Assembly (NCBI GenBank): GCA_028278625.1
Contig: JANQDY010000147.1
Location: forward strand, 1-43,411
Source of the DNA: Thermodesulfobacteriota bacterium
GTDB lineage: Bacteria > Desulfobacterota > DSM-4660 > Desulfatiglandales > Desulfatiglandaceae
DNA: 43,411 nucleotides
Direction of reading: 5' to 3'
A model generated the notes under the pieces. It saw nothing but the letters and a program-made list of their open reading frames with translations. It searched no databases and was not told the origin of the DNA. This document shows, one piece after another, positions 1 through 6,785 of this stretch. The position numbers were made by a program, and so were the translations under genes. Position 1 is the stretch's first letter, and the number at the start of each line of letters is the position of its first letter.

Positions 1-77
1 TGGAGCGGGAAACGGGACTCGAACCCGCGACCCTCAGCTTGGAAGGCTGACGCTCTAGCCAACTGAGCTATTCCCGC
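1..77 (-). tRNA. tRNA-Gly (anticodon UCC)
   Basis: The reverse complement folds as a full cloverleaf. The acceptor arms GCGGGAA and TTCCCGC are followed by T and an encoded CCA at positions 3 to 1. The anticodon loop is CTTCCAA inside the stem TCAGC/GCTGA, so the anticodon is UCC (Gly). The T arm contains GGTTCGAGTCC. It is the last of three tRNA genes read leftwards, and the order Thr-Tyr-Gly is the one that often precedes tRNA-Thr(GGU) and an EF-Tu gene, which would lie beyond the left edge. Confidence 0.96.
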
Positions 78-111
78 TTATTCAATACCTTAAGAGCCAT
101 TCTAAAAAAAC

Positions 112-151
112 CCGCCTTGACCTTGGCAACGTTAAAACGTTTTGAAGGCGG
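112..151 (-). terminator. Terminator-like hairpin between tRNA-Tyr and tRNA-Gly
   Basis: Read on the minus strand, a 7-bp GC-rich stem (CCGCCTT/AAGGCGG, arms at 145-151 and 112-118) is followed by a run of seven T residues (plus-strand A's at 104-110). The loop is long, about 26 nt, and holds a smaller near-palindrome around AACGTT. It could end part of the tRNA-Thr-Tyr transcript before tRNA-Gly, or be a processing structure. The long loop makes this tentative. Confidence 0.45.
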
Positions 152-241
152 CATTTCTATCTGCTATTTTTTTGGTACAACAGCTAGATATATAATGGCT
201 TCCGGTCTGATGCCTTAACTGTTCAAGATGGATTAAAATGG

Positions 242-326
242 TGGTGGAGAGGGGAGGATTTGAACCTCCGAAGGCTTAGCCGGCAGATTTACAGTCTGCT
301 CCCTTTAACCACTCGGGAACCTCTCC
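242..326 (-). tRNA. tRNA-Tyr (anticodon GUA)
   Basis: The reverse complement is a class II tRNA of 85 nt with a long variable arm. The acceptor arms GGAGAGG and CCTCTCC are followed by A and an encoded CCA. The anticodon loop CTGTAAA in the stem GCAGA/TCTGC gives GUA (Tyr). The T arm reads GGAGGTTCAAATCCTCC. It lies between tRNA-Thr upstream and tRNA-Gly downstream on the same strand. Confidence 0.96.
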
Positions 327-388
327 TTTTTAGAAACCATCTTGATAAGGAAAAAAACAATAATTTTTGTCCTTAAATTACGCTTACA

Positions 389-464
389 TGGAGCCAGCGA
401 AGGGAATCGAACCCCCGACCCACTGATTACAAATCAGTTGCTCTGCCATCTGAGCTACGCTGGC
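389..464 (-). tRNA. tRNA-Thr (anticodon UGU)
   Basis: The reverse complement is a 76-nt tRNA with acceptor arms GCCAGCG and CGCTGGC, discriminator T and encoded CCA. The anticodon loop TTTGTAA in the stem ACTGA/TCAGT gives UGU (Thr). It is the first gene of the Thr-Tyr-Gly cluster, about 20 nt downstream of the predicted start site of the promoter at 491-519. Confidence 0.96.
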
Positions 465-490
465 CTTCAACGCTTTATAAAGAAATCGAT

Positions 491-519
491 AGTATAATTG
501 CAAGTCTCAGAAATAACAA
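491..519 (-). promoter_or_regulatory. Putative sigma-70 promoter of the tRNA cluster
   Basis: On the minus strand the sequence reads TTGTTA, 17 nt, TATACT, close to the -35/-10 consensus with ideal spacing. The predicted start (about 484) lies some 20 nt before the first base of tRNA-Thr. Assigned by motif and position only. Confidence 0.5.
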
Positions 520-984
520 TCCCGATATACAGTCAAATTTGACCGTTTTTACCGAAATATCTTCATTATAATGCCTCTTTAACACCATATCCTAAAAATT
601 CCCTCTCTTTCAGGCAATATCTAACTTCTCATCCCTGAAATTCATGAGAATTCTCTGGTTGCATCCCTTCCACCAACCTGGCAAAAGTGTTCCCCACAGC
701 GCCTCACCGGAACGCCAAAGCAGAAGTAGGAAGCGTCAATCACGCCAAAGTTCGGCAGAAGGAACATAGGGTTAAAACGATGATCTGTCAATATCTAATT
801 TCCTGATTGTCCTCTCCTACGCTCAAATTCCATGCCATTATTTTTCAAAATGACATCATTAAGTACTTGAAGAGTTAATTTGATTGTGATAGCTTTTTTC
901 TCTATGGTATTTTGGCAGACGAAAAAGCGCTGCTCTCAGCTTTGTTTTTGAAATTGAAATTTTATTTTGTAAGGAGGAATCAAC
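520..984. other. Gene-free region with an orphan minus-strand frame
   Basis: No convincing gene lies between the tRNA promoter and the small membrane protein. The minus strand at 642-767 has a 41-codon open frame starting at ATG. It has no ribosome-binding site, and its composition (many F, C, G and V residues) suggests a dispersed intergenic repeat or gene remnant. A motif like CAATATCTAA occurs twice, near 615 and 790. A possible promoter for the next gene, TTGATT-17 nt-TATGGT, lies at 880-908. Confidence 0.4.
880..908 (+). promoter_or_regulatory. Possible promoter of the small membrane protein gene
   Basis: TTGATT and TATGGT are separated by 17 nt, about 75 nt upstream of the ATG at 985. 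Each hexamer departs from the sigma-70 consensus at two positions. It is listed because it is the best match in the gap. Confidence 0.3.
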
Positions 985-1254
985 ATGGCAGCTTTAGGTG
1001 GAGGTTTGGTCGCATTAGTTCTTGGTATTATTGGAATTATAACATGGTGGGGATATTTTGCAAAAGCCCTTTTGGCCGCGGTTCCCGCCATGCTGATCTT
1101 GGGCGGTGCCCTGGCCGCTTATCTCGGCTTTGAGGAATTGAAAGACAAGAAGAATGCCCCTGAGCCTTTTGATGAAACCAACAACTTGAAAGATGAGATT
1201 AATACCCTTAGGGATGAACTGAACGAACTCAAAAAGGCAAAAGAGGCTGAATAA
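985..1254 (+). CDS. Small two-helix membrane protein with C-terminal coiled coil
   Basis: No family was recognised. The 89-residue product has two hydrophobic segments, about residues 4-27 (glycine-rich, ending in TWW) and 29-49 (AKALLAAVPAMLILGGALAA), followed by a charged tail, about residues 60-89. The tail has regular leucine spacing (LKDEINTLRDELNELKKAK) and should form a short coiled coil. It is probably an inner-membrane protein exposing an oligomerising tail. The start is supported by AAGGAGGA 7-8 nt before ATG. It is monocistronic: a strong hairpin at 1298-1337 follows and is shared with convergent ndk. An overlapping frame starting at 912 lacks a ribosome-binding site and is not a gene. 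Confidence 0.8.
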   Translation: MAALGGGLVALVLGIIGIITWWGYFAKALLAAVPAMLILGGALAAYLGFEELKDKKNAPEPFDETNNLKDEINTLRDELNELKKAKEAE

Positions 1255-1297
1255 CGCCGACATTCGGTCGACGGCATACTCGTGTAGAACCCGTAAA

Positions 1298-1337
1298 GGG
1301 TTCCTGGATCAGACACCTGACCCAGGAACCCTTTTTT
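1298..1337 (+). terminator. Intrinsic terminator, probably bidirectional
   Basis: A perfect 10-bp stem (GGGTTCCTGG at 1298-1307 with CCAGGAACCC at 1322-1331) is followed by TTTTTT. Three A's precede the left arm, so a shorter T-run exists for the opposite direction. It lies between convergent genes, the small membrane protein and ndk. Confidence 0.88.
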
Positions 1338-1340
1338 GAC

Positions 1341-1757
1341 TCAGGGGATTTCCAGTGCGTTAAAGAAATAGTTGATTTCCATGTCCGCGTTTTCCGGTGA
1401 ATCGGAACCGTGTACAACATTTTTTTCAATGTCGGTTGCAAAATCCCTTCGGATGGTCCCTTCCGCCGCTTCCTTGTAATTGGTAGCGCCCATGATTTCA
1501 CGATAGCGGGCGATACCGTTTTCGCCTTCCAGTATCATGACAACGCACGGTCCGGAAGACATAAAATCTGTGACACTCTCAAAAAAGGGTTTGCCTTCAT
1601 GTACTTTGTAAAACCCTTTTGCCTGCCCCTTGCTCATATGAATCATTTTCATGGCAACGATCTTGAGCCCTTCTTTTTCAAGTCGTCCAACGACCTCTCC
1701 TATGAGATTTCGCAAAACGCCATCTGGTTTTATGATTGACAAAGTCCTTTGCACCAT
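1341..1757 (-). CDS. ndk: Nucleoside diphosphate kinase
   Basis: Ndk moves the gamma phosphate of ATP to nucleoside diphosphates through a phosphohistidine and balances (d)NTP pools in the cytoplasm. The 138-residue protein is full length for the family. It starts [14 protein letters not shown], has the conserved N-terminal nucleotide-binding lysine (KPDG), and shows the active-site motif NVVHGSDS with the catalytic histidine at residue 116. AAGGAGGAG stands before the ATG. The gene has its own promoter candidate (1907-1936) and ends at the shared terminator. There is no operon partner. Confidence 0.97.
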   Translation of the reverse strand: MVQRTLSIIKPDGVLRNLIGEVVGRLEKEGLKIVAMKMIHMSKGQAKGFYKVHEGKPFFESVTDFMSSGPCVVMILEGENGIARYREIMGATNYKEAAEGTIRRDFATDIEKNVVHGSDSPENADMEINYFFNALEIP

Positions 1758-1903
1758 TTTTAAAACTCCTCCTTCTACACAATTTCATTGACCCGGCACT
1801 TTTCTTACTGGTATAGAGCGTTTGATCAGGATATGCATCCGTAATTGCGCTCACCCAGGTAAAAGCCCCGGCTTACTGCTTCTCCACCGTAACAGGACCC
1901 TCT

Positions 1904-1917
1904 TTGATTAGAATCAA
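1904..1917. promoter_or_regulatory. 14-bp palindrome over the ndk -10 region
   Basis: TTGATT-AG-AATCAA is a perfect 6-2-6 inverted repeat between the divergent ndk and YkgJ-type genes. It overlaps the proposed ndk -10 hexamer, so it could be an operator. The binding protein is unknown. Confidence 0.35.
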
Positions 1918-1936
1918 ACGGATGAAGGATAGTCAA
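1907..1936 (-). promoter_or_regulatory. Putative ndk promoter
   Basis: The minus strand reads TTGACT, 18 nt, TCTAAT, five of six consensus bases in each hexamer. The predicted transcript would have a leader of about 140 nt before the ndk ATG at 1757. No riboswitch-like structure was recognised in that leader. Confidence 0.45.
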
Positions 1937-1988
1937 GCGTTTTATCAATAATGAGCTAAAATCAATTTCTGAAAGGAAGGCATTTATA

Positions 1989-2756
1989 ATGGGTAAACCA
2001 GAAAATACCAAGACCTCGGACAAACTGCTTCGAATGGATCCGGACCAACCTTTTCAATTCAGATGTGGCCCCGGCGTGCCTTGTTTTACCGATTGCTGCA
2101 GAGATATCACCATCGTGCTGACCCCTTACGATGTGGTTCGGCTGAAAAACGCACTCAAGATCTCTTCGGAGGCGTTTCTCGATGAGTACACCATTATTAT
2201 TCCCAGGGAAAAGCGCCTCATCCCCATGGTTGTCCTCAAGATGAACGAAGAGAACGAAAAGCGTTGCTCTTTCGTGGGAGAAAATGGATGCCGTGTTTAT
2301 GACGACCGGCCTTGGCCATGTCGGATGTATCCGTTGAACATGAATGACGATGGAACTTTCAGCCTCATCGCCGACCCTTCTAAATGCAAAGGGTTGGAGC
2401 AGCCTGATCATGCCAGAATATCCGACTGGCTTATTGAGCAGGGCGTCCCCATTTATGACGAAATGAACATGCTGTTTTCCCAAGTGACGGCACCCTTGCA
2501 GGCACAGGAACTGGACATCGACAATCCCAAAATCTATCAGATGACCTTCATGGCATTGTACAATATTGATAAGTTTAAAGAATTTGTTTTAAAGAGCTCT
2601 TTTTTGGATCGCTTTGTTATCGATAATGCTACCATCGAAAGATTAAAAAGAAATGAGGTTGACCTTTTGAAATTTGCATTTGACTGGGTAAAATTTGGAA
2701 TTTTTGGACAGAAAACCTTGCAAGTCAAAGAAGCGCCTCAAAAAAGTGCCAAATAG
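1989..2756 (+). CDS. YkgJ-type cysteine-cluster protein (first of a tandem pair)
   Basis: The 255-residue protein belongs to the YkgJ/CxxxCxxCC family, which is thought to bind zinc or an iron-sulfur cluster; its biochemical role is not established. The N-terminal signature CGPGVPCFTDCC (Cys 26, 32, 36, 37) is followed by TPYDVVRLK. Further cysteines in CSFVGENGC (93, 101) and PCRMYP (111) complete the usual set. The C-terminal third (about 175-255) has no recognised motif and may be an added helical part. GAAAGGAAGG precedes the ATG. The next gene encodes a clear paralogue 27 nt downstream, so the two are probably cotranscribed. Confidence 0.85.
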   Translation: MGKPENTKTSDKLLRMDPDQPFQFRCGPGVPCFTDCCRDITIVLTPYDVVRLKNALKISSEAFLDEYTIIIPREKRLIPMVVLKMNEENEKRCSFVGENGCRVYDDRPWPCRMYPLNMNDDGTFSLIADPSKCKGLEQPDHARISDWLIEQGVPIYDEMNMLFSQVTAPLQAQELDIDNPKIYQMTFMALYNIDKFKEFVLKSSFLDRFVIDNATIERLKRNEVDLLKFAFDWVKFGIFGQKTLQVKEAPQKSAK

Positions 2757-2783
2757 TCTTTTGCGGAGCATAAGAATCAGATC

Positions 2784-3545
2784 ATGAGCGCCCAAGAAAA
2801 AAGAGATCTTTTCAAACCATTTTCCCATGAAAATCCCTTTTGTTTTGAATGTCACCCGGGAGTTCCATGCTTTACGGAGTGCTGTGCCAGGCTAAGGCTC
2901 CTTTTGACGCCCTACGATATCCTTCGCATGAAAAATCGACTGGGCATTCCTTCAGATCAGTTTCTCGAAAAATATACCGAAACGTTCATGGACCAACACT
3001 TGCGATTTCCCATGGTCAAACTGAACATGAATAGGGAAAAAGGGGGTCACTGCCCTTTTGTTACCGAAAGCGGCTGCACCATCTATGAAGACCGACCGGA
3101 AGCCTGCCGACTCTACCCTGTCGGCAGGGCCTCGGCCATGGTTGACCGGGAAATAAACGCCAGAGAGAAGTATTTCATAGTGGGTGAATCGCACTGCCTG
3201 GGTTTCAATGAAAAAAGAGAATGGACCCTGGAAGAATGGTTAAGCCACGAAGGGGTAAAAGAGTACAAGGCCATGAATGACCAATGGCTTGGTATTATGA
3301 CTTCCCAAAAAAGTCTAGGCCCTAAAGCCCATATCACCCGAAAGCATCAGATGTTTTTCATGGCCTCCTACAACCTGGACAAGTTCAGGGAGTTCCTTTT
3401 TGGCAGCCGGTTTTTTGATCATTTTGAGGTATCTGAAGATCTCAGAAAGGGATTAGGAGAAGATGATGTAGCGCTGATGAAATTCGGCTTTGACTGGCTC
3501 AGATTCAGCCTTTTCGGAGAAAAAACGCTGAAAATGAGCCAGTAG
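2784..3545 (+). CDS. YkgJ-type cysteine-cluster protein (second of a tandem pair)
   Basis: The 253-residue protein is a paralogue of the product just upstream. It shares the layout CHPGVPCFTECC (Cys 23, 29, 33, 34), TPYDILRMK, a second Cys group (CPFVTESGC, ACRLYPVG) and a C-terminal region with the same order of motifs (FMASYNLDKFREF, FGFDWLRFSLFGEKTL). The copies are diverged enough that this is an old duplication. They may act as a heterodimer, which is inference. It ends 3 nt from the stop codon of the convergent H-protein-like gene, with no terminator between. Confidence 0.85.
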   Translation: MSAQEKRDLFKPFSHENPFCFECHPGVPCFTECCARLRLLLTPYDILRMKNRLGIPSDQFLEKYTETFMDQHLRFPMVKLNMNREKGGHCPFVTESGCTIYEDRPEACRLYPVGRASAMVDREINAREKYFIVGESHCLGFNEKREWTLEEWLSHEGVKEYKAMNDQWLGIMTSQKSLGPKAHITRKHQMFFMASYNLDKFREFLFGSRFFDHFEVSEDLRKGLGEDDVALMKFGFDWLRFSLFGEKTLKMSQ

Positions 3546-3548
3546 GTT

Positions 3549-4472
3549 TCAGCTTCTGAGGAATGTCTTCACAAAGGCCTTCCAACTCTTTCCACCGACG
3601 GCTTGAAAAATGTCGCCCACTGACGTACCACCGTCCGCCGCGACTCTCAACTCTTCATCGGCCATGTCCCAGAGTCTTGCTGCTTCCTCTCCCATGAATT
3701 TATCCGCGTGTTCGCCATAGTAGAGGGATTTCAGGTTTTTCTTTAATTTCGTGGGCTCTACGATGAACAGCCACCCTTCCTCATAGGGAGAATCATTGAT
3801 GATGTCCGGACTATCGGAGATTCTGTCATTAACGCGAGACACAATACCGTCTACGGGTGAAAGAACACCTGCGATCTCGTCATTTCGTCTCACATGGAAG
3901 CCCGCGGCTCCCTGCTTGACTTCATGACCGATTTCGGGAAGATCAATTCGGCCCAGTTTGCCCAGCATCCTTCTGGCGAAGTCGTCAAGTCCGATCCTGA
4001 TCTGCCCGCCGTATTCCGGTTTTGCCCAGGCATGGCCTTCATGGTAATAGAGATCTTCCGCCACCTGGAACCCTTCAACCTCTCTTCTTCCGTGAACAGG
4101 CAGCACCTGGTTCTCAACACGGGCCTGCATCATCTGATCAAAAGAGCAGTTGCCACACTCGTAAGCGTTGGGGCAGATCTTTCGCCCCACTTCTCCGGTG
4201 ATCATATATCTGCATTTTCGCCGTGATGCGGGCAGCTTCATCATTGCCTCCACCCAGCTCTCAGTCAGTTTGTCGGGTTTCACCTCAACCCTTGCCGCCG
4301 CCGCCCTCTCTTTCTCTTTGGCGACTTTCAGTTGCATGCCCTGATCATAGACGCACGTTGGACAGTCGTAATTATTATCGCAGAGTTTGTAGGAGACCAC
4401 CCCTGCTTCCATCCATACGCATTTCTTCTTTCCTGGCGGTACGATTTTCATTGACTCTCTTTTGGCTCCCAT
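3549..4472 (-). CDS. H-protein-like protein lacking lipoyl lysine, with two Cys4 modules
   Basis: The C-terminal half (about residues 137-245 of 307) resembles the glycine cleavage H protein: YYHEGHAWA, IGLDDFARRMLG, GVLSPVDGIVSRVN and SPYEEGWLF. At the position of the lipoylated lysine, eight residues before the proline of LSPVDG, there is Asp198, so classical lipoyl chemistry is not expected. The N-terminal half holds two copies of C-x12-C-x5-C-x2-C (Cys 18/31/37/40 and 87/100/106/109), probable metal or iron-sulfur sites. The start was set at 4472, where AAGGAGGA stands before ATG; a longer frame to 4583 has no such site. No gcvT or gcvP is nearby. The function is unknown, perhaps a structural or redox scaffold protein. 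Confidence 0.75.
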   Translation of the reverse strand: MGAKRESMKIVPPGKKKCVWMEAGVVSYKLCDNNYDCPTCVYDQGMQLKVAKEKERAAAARVEVKPDKLTESWVEAMMKLPASRRKCRYMITGEVGRKICPNAYECGNCSFDQMMQARVENQVLPVHGRREVEGFQVAEDLYYHEGHAWAKPEYGGQIRIGLDDFARRMLGKLGRIDLPEIGHEVKQGAAGFHVRRNDEIAGVLSPVDGIVSRVNDRISDSPDIINDSPYEEGWLFIVEPTKLKKNLKSLYYGEHADKFMGEEAARLWDMADEELRVAADGGTSVGDIFQAVGGKSWKAFVKTFLRS

Positions 4473-4781
4473 TTTCTCCTCCTTGCTACAAACCGTTTTT
4501 ATCGGAACGTATATTTTGAAACCGCCCTGTTTGCTGTCGGTGTTTGAATATGCAAAGCCGGTGCCATTTGCCACCATGCTCACCGAAAAAACACCATAAC
4601 CTATTGACTTTTTATTTATTTTACGGAGCTACCCGATGACTTGGAATAATTCAGGACATATCGCCATATTGATGATAAATTCGACAACTATTCCACCAAA
4701 AGAGACAATAGCCAATTCAAAATCTTGATTTAACAGCTTATTTTTAACTATGGTGGAATATTCGACGTGTGACGAAATTTT
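4473..4781. other. Intergenic region with a 10-bp inverted repeat
   Basis: This 309-bp AT-rich gap separates the archaemetzincin gene (upstream in transcription) from the H-protein-like gene and should hold the latter's promoter. No clear -35/-10 pair was found. TATTCCACCA (4689-4698) and TGGTGGAATA (4751-4760) form a perfect inverted repeat with a 52-nt spacer. There is no T-run after it, so it is not a classical terminator. Confidence 0.4.
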
Positions 4782-5348
4782 CTACACATCAAATTCGGCA
4801 GGACGGAGCACTTTATCCAGGTGCCATTTGAAAAGCTCCCCACAGGTGTAGCAAAATCGAGATTCCTTCAAATCCGTATCTTCAATGCGGGTGGAGGAAA
4901 ACATGACGCATCGGCGGTCCCGGCAATGAACCAGGCCAAGACTGTGACCCAGTTCGTGAACAGCGGTTTTCTTAACACGCGCTAAAAACAGTTGGCGGTT
5001 TTCCGGTTCCTGGTGGAACAGGGGATTCAGTCTCCCGGTGGAGATCACCGCGCTCCGTCCGGACAATTGCGCGGCCCCGAAAACAAAGGTGAGGATGGGA
5101 ACATAGAGATCAACCCTGGTCACCCCCATGATTCTAAAGGTTCCGCGGGGGCAGTTCGCCATGAGACGCTTCAAAATCCTTTTGGAATCGTATTGGCCCC
5201 GCCTTTTGTCATAGGCATAGGTTGGCTCTCCCATGGCCGGAAGTATGCGGACGGGCATTTTCAGAAATTCGACGACACTCCGGGCCACAATCTCCAAGAT
5301 ATCTTCATCAACGACACCCAAAGGGCACACATAAACGTTTTCTGACAC
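4782..5348 (-). CDS. amzA: Archaemetzincin-type zinc metalloprotease
   Basis: The 188-residue product carries the archaemetzincin signature. HELGHSLGLVH (residues 131-141) supplies the three zinc-binding histidines and the base Glu132. Next come C-x4-C-V-M (Cys 142 and 147) and a final CYTC (Cys 166/169), the usual second structural zinc site. Archaemetzincins are small soluble metallopeptidases found in archaea and scattered bacteria; natural substrates are poorly known. Translation starts with GTG, only 6 nt after the stop codon of the sigma-54 response regulator, so it is probably translationally coupled. Being the third gene of a histidine kinase/response regulator operon suggests it acts in, or is controlled with, that pathway (inference). 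Confidence 0.88.
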   Translation of the reverse strand: MSENVYVCPLGVVDEDILEIVARSVVEFLKMPVRILPAMGEPTYAYDKRRGQYDSKRILKRLMANCPRGTFRIMGVTRVDLYVPILTFVFGAAQLSGRSAVISTGRLNPLFHQEPENRQLFLARVKKTAVHELGHSLGLVHCRDRRCVMFSSTRIEDTDLKESRFCYTCGELFKWHLDKVLRPAEFDV

Positions 5349-5354
5349 AACGGA

Positions 5355-6704
5355 TCAGGATTCCCCCCGCCTAATGGCGTACCGATTCATTTTGTTGTAG
5401 AGGGTCTGGCGGTCAATATCCAGCTCTCGGGCGGCTTTGCTGATATTCCACCCTGTCTGGGACAGGATCTTTGTGATGTGCGCCTTTTCAACTGCTTTCA
5501 AGGTTTTGGGAGAATCCGGGTCAGGAACCTCACCGTGTGTGAAGGGCAGATCATCCGGCACAATCTCCCCTCCGGTCCCGATGACCAGGGCCCGTTCAAG
5601 AACATTCTCCAGTTCTCGAACATTTCCGGGCCAATGATACGCCATTAATTCCCGCATGGCATCGGCACTGATTTTGACATATTCTTTGCTCATTTCCATG
5701 CACTGTCGCTTGACAAAGGCTCTTGCCAGCAGCGGAATGTCTTCCTTTCTCTCTCTTAAAGGCGGCACATGGATGGAAATAACATTCAAGCGGTAAAAGA
5801 GATCTTCTCGAAATTCTCCTTTACTGATGGAATCCTTCAAATCCCGGTTGGTAGCGGCCAGGATGCGAACATCCACGTGAATGGTGCTTTCACCACCCAA
5901 CCTGGAAATCTCCTTTTGTTGAAGCACTCTCAACAGGTCCACCTGCGTTTTCATGCTGATATCACCGATTTCGTCCAGAAAGAGGGTCCCGCCCTGAGCC
6001 ATCTCAAAGCGGCCTTTCTTGGTGTGGTCCGCTCCGGTAAAAGCCCCTTTCTCATATCCGAAAAGCTCACTCTCCAAAAGGGTCTCCGGCAAAGATCCGC
6101 AGTTGATCGCAACAAACGGCATGTAACAGCGATCGCTGTTTCCGTGAAGTGCCTGGGCAATCAACTCCTTTCCCGTGCCGCTCTCTCCGGTAATCAGTAC
6201 CGTTGAATCGGATGGGGCCACACGGTCTATTAGTTCGAAAATCCTCTGCATGCTCTCGCTCTTTCCGATGATTTCATCGTACTGGTATTGTTCTTCCAGT
6301 CTTTTTCTGAGCATGATGTTTTCCAAGCGCATTTCTCTGTGGGAGACGATTTTCCTTATCTGCAGCTCCACCTCGTCCGGATCAAAGGGTTTGACAAGGT
6401 AATCAAAAGCGCCTTCCTTCATGGCCTCGACCGCCGTATCCACGGAGGCATAAGCCGTCATCATCAACACTTCCGCATCAGGACTTATTTCTTTGATACG
6501 CCGCATGGTTTCCAGGCCATCCATCCCGGGCATCTTGAGATCCAGGAGTATCACATCATAGGAAAACACTTCCACCATGGCGAGCGCTTCTCTTCCATCA
6601 ACCGCCAAACTAACCAGGTAGCCGTCTTCCATCAACCAGTCCTTCAAGGATTCCCGTATGGCCACCTCGTCATCTACTACTAAAATGCTGGGCATCTTTG
6701 TCAT
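5355..6704 (-). CDS. NtrC-family sigma-54 response regulator
   Basis: The 449-residue regulator has a receiver domain (residues 1-125, acceptor Asp55 in LLDLKMPG, Lys105 in VKPF). An AAA+ sigma-54 activator domain (about 145-375) has Walker A GESGTGKE (173-180), the sigma-54 contact loop GAFTGA (220-225) and Walker B GTLFLDEIG. A Fis-type helix-turn-helix ends the protein (ISKAARELDIDRQTLYNKM). The start was set at 6704, where AAGGAG lies 8 nt before ATG; the frame extends 21 codons further without such a site. Its cognate kinase gene is 81 nt upstream and the archaemetzincin gene 6 nt downstream. The target promoters are not known. Confidence 0.93.
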   Translation of the reverse strand: MTKMPSILVVDDEVAIRESLKDWLMEDGYLVSLAVDGREALAMVEVFSYDVILLDLKMPGMDGLETMRRIKEISPDAEVLMMTAYASVDTAVEAMKEGAFDYLVKPFDPDEVELQIRKIVSHREMRLENIMLRKRLEEQYQYDEIIGKSESMQRIFELIDRVAPSDSTVLITGESGTGKELIAQALHGNSDRCYMPFVAINCGSLPETLLESELFGYEKGAFTGADHTKKGRFEMAQGGTLFLDEIGDISMKTQVDLLRVLQQKEISRLGGESTIHVDVRILAATNRDLKDSISKGEFREDLFYRLNVISIHVPPLRERKEDIPLLARAFVKRQCMEMSKEYVKISADAMRELMAYHWPGNVRELENVLERALVIGTGGEIVPDDLPFTHGEVPDPDSPKTLKAVEKAHITKILSQTGWNISKAARELDIDRQTLYNKMNRYAIRRGES

Positions 6705-6785
6705 TATCGTACGCTCCTTAGTCCAAAACCGCTCACCACCGGAGAACCGCATCCGAAACAGAGACATTGACCATTCATAATCATC

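Noticed and set aside
912..1133. 73-codon frame overlapping the small membrane protein gene
   Set aside because: No ribosome-binding site, no motif, and it overlaps a frame with a strong site and clear membrane helices.
5437..6683. Several plus-strand frames opposite the response regulator and kinase genes
   Set aside because: They mirror well-conserved genes on the other strand and have no ribosome-binding sites or family motifs.
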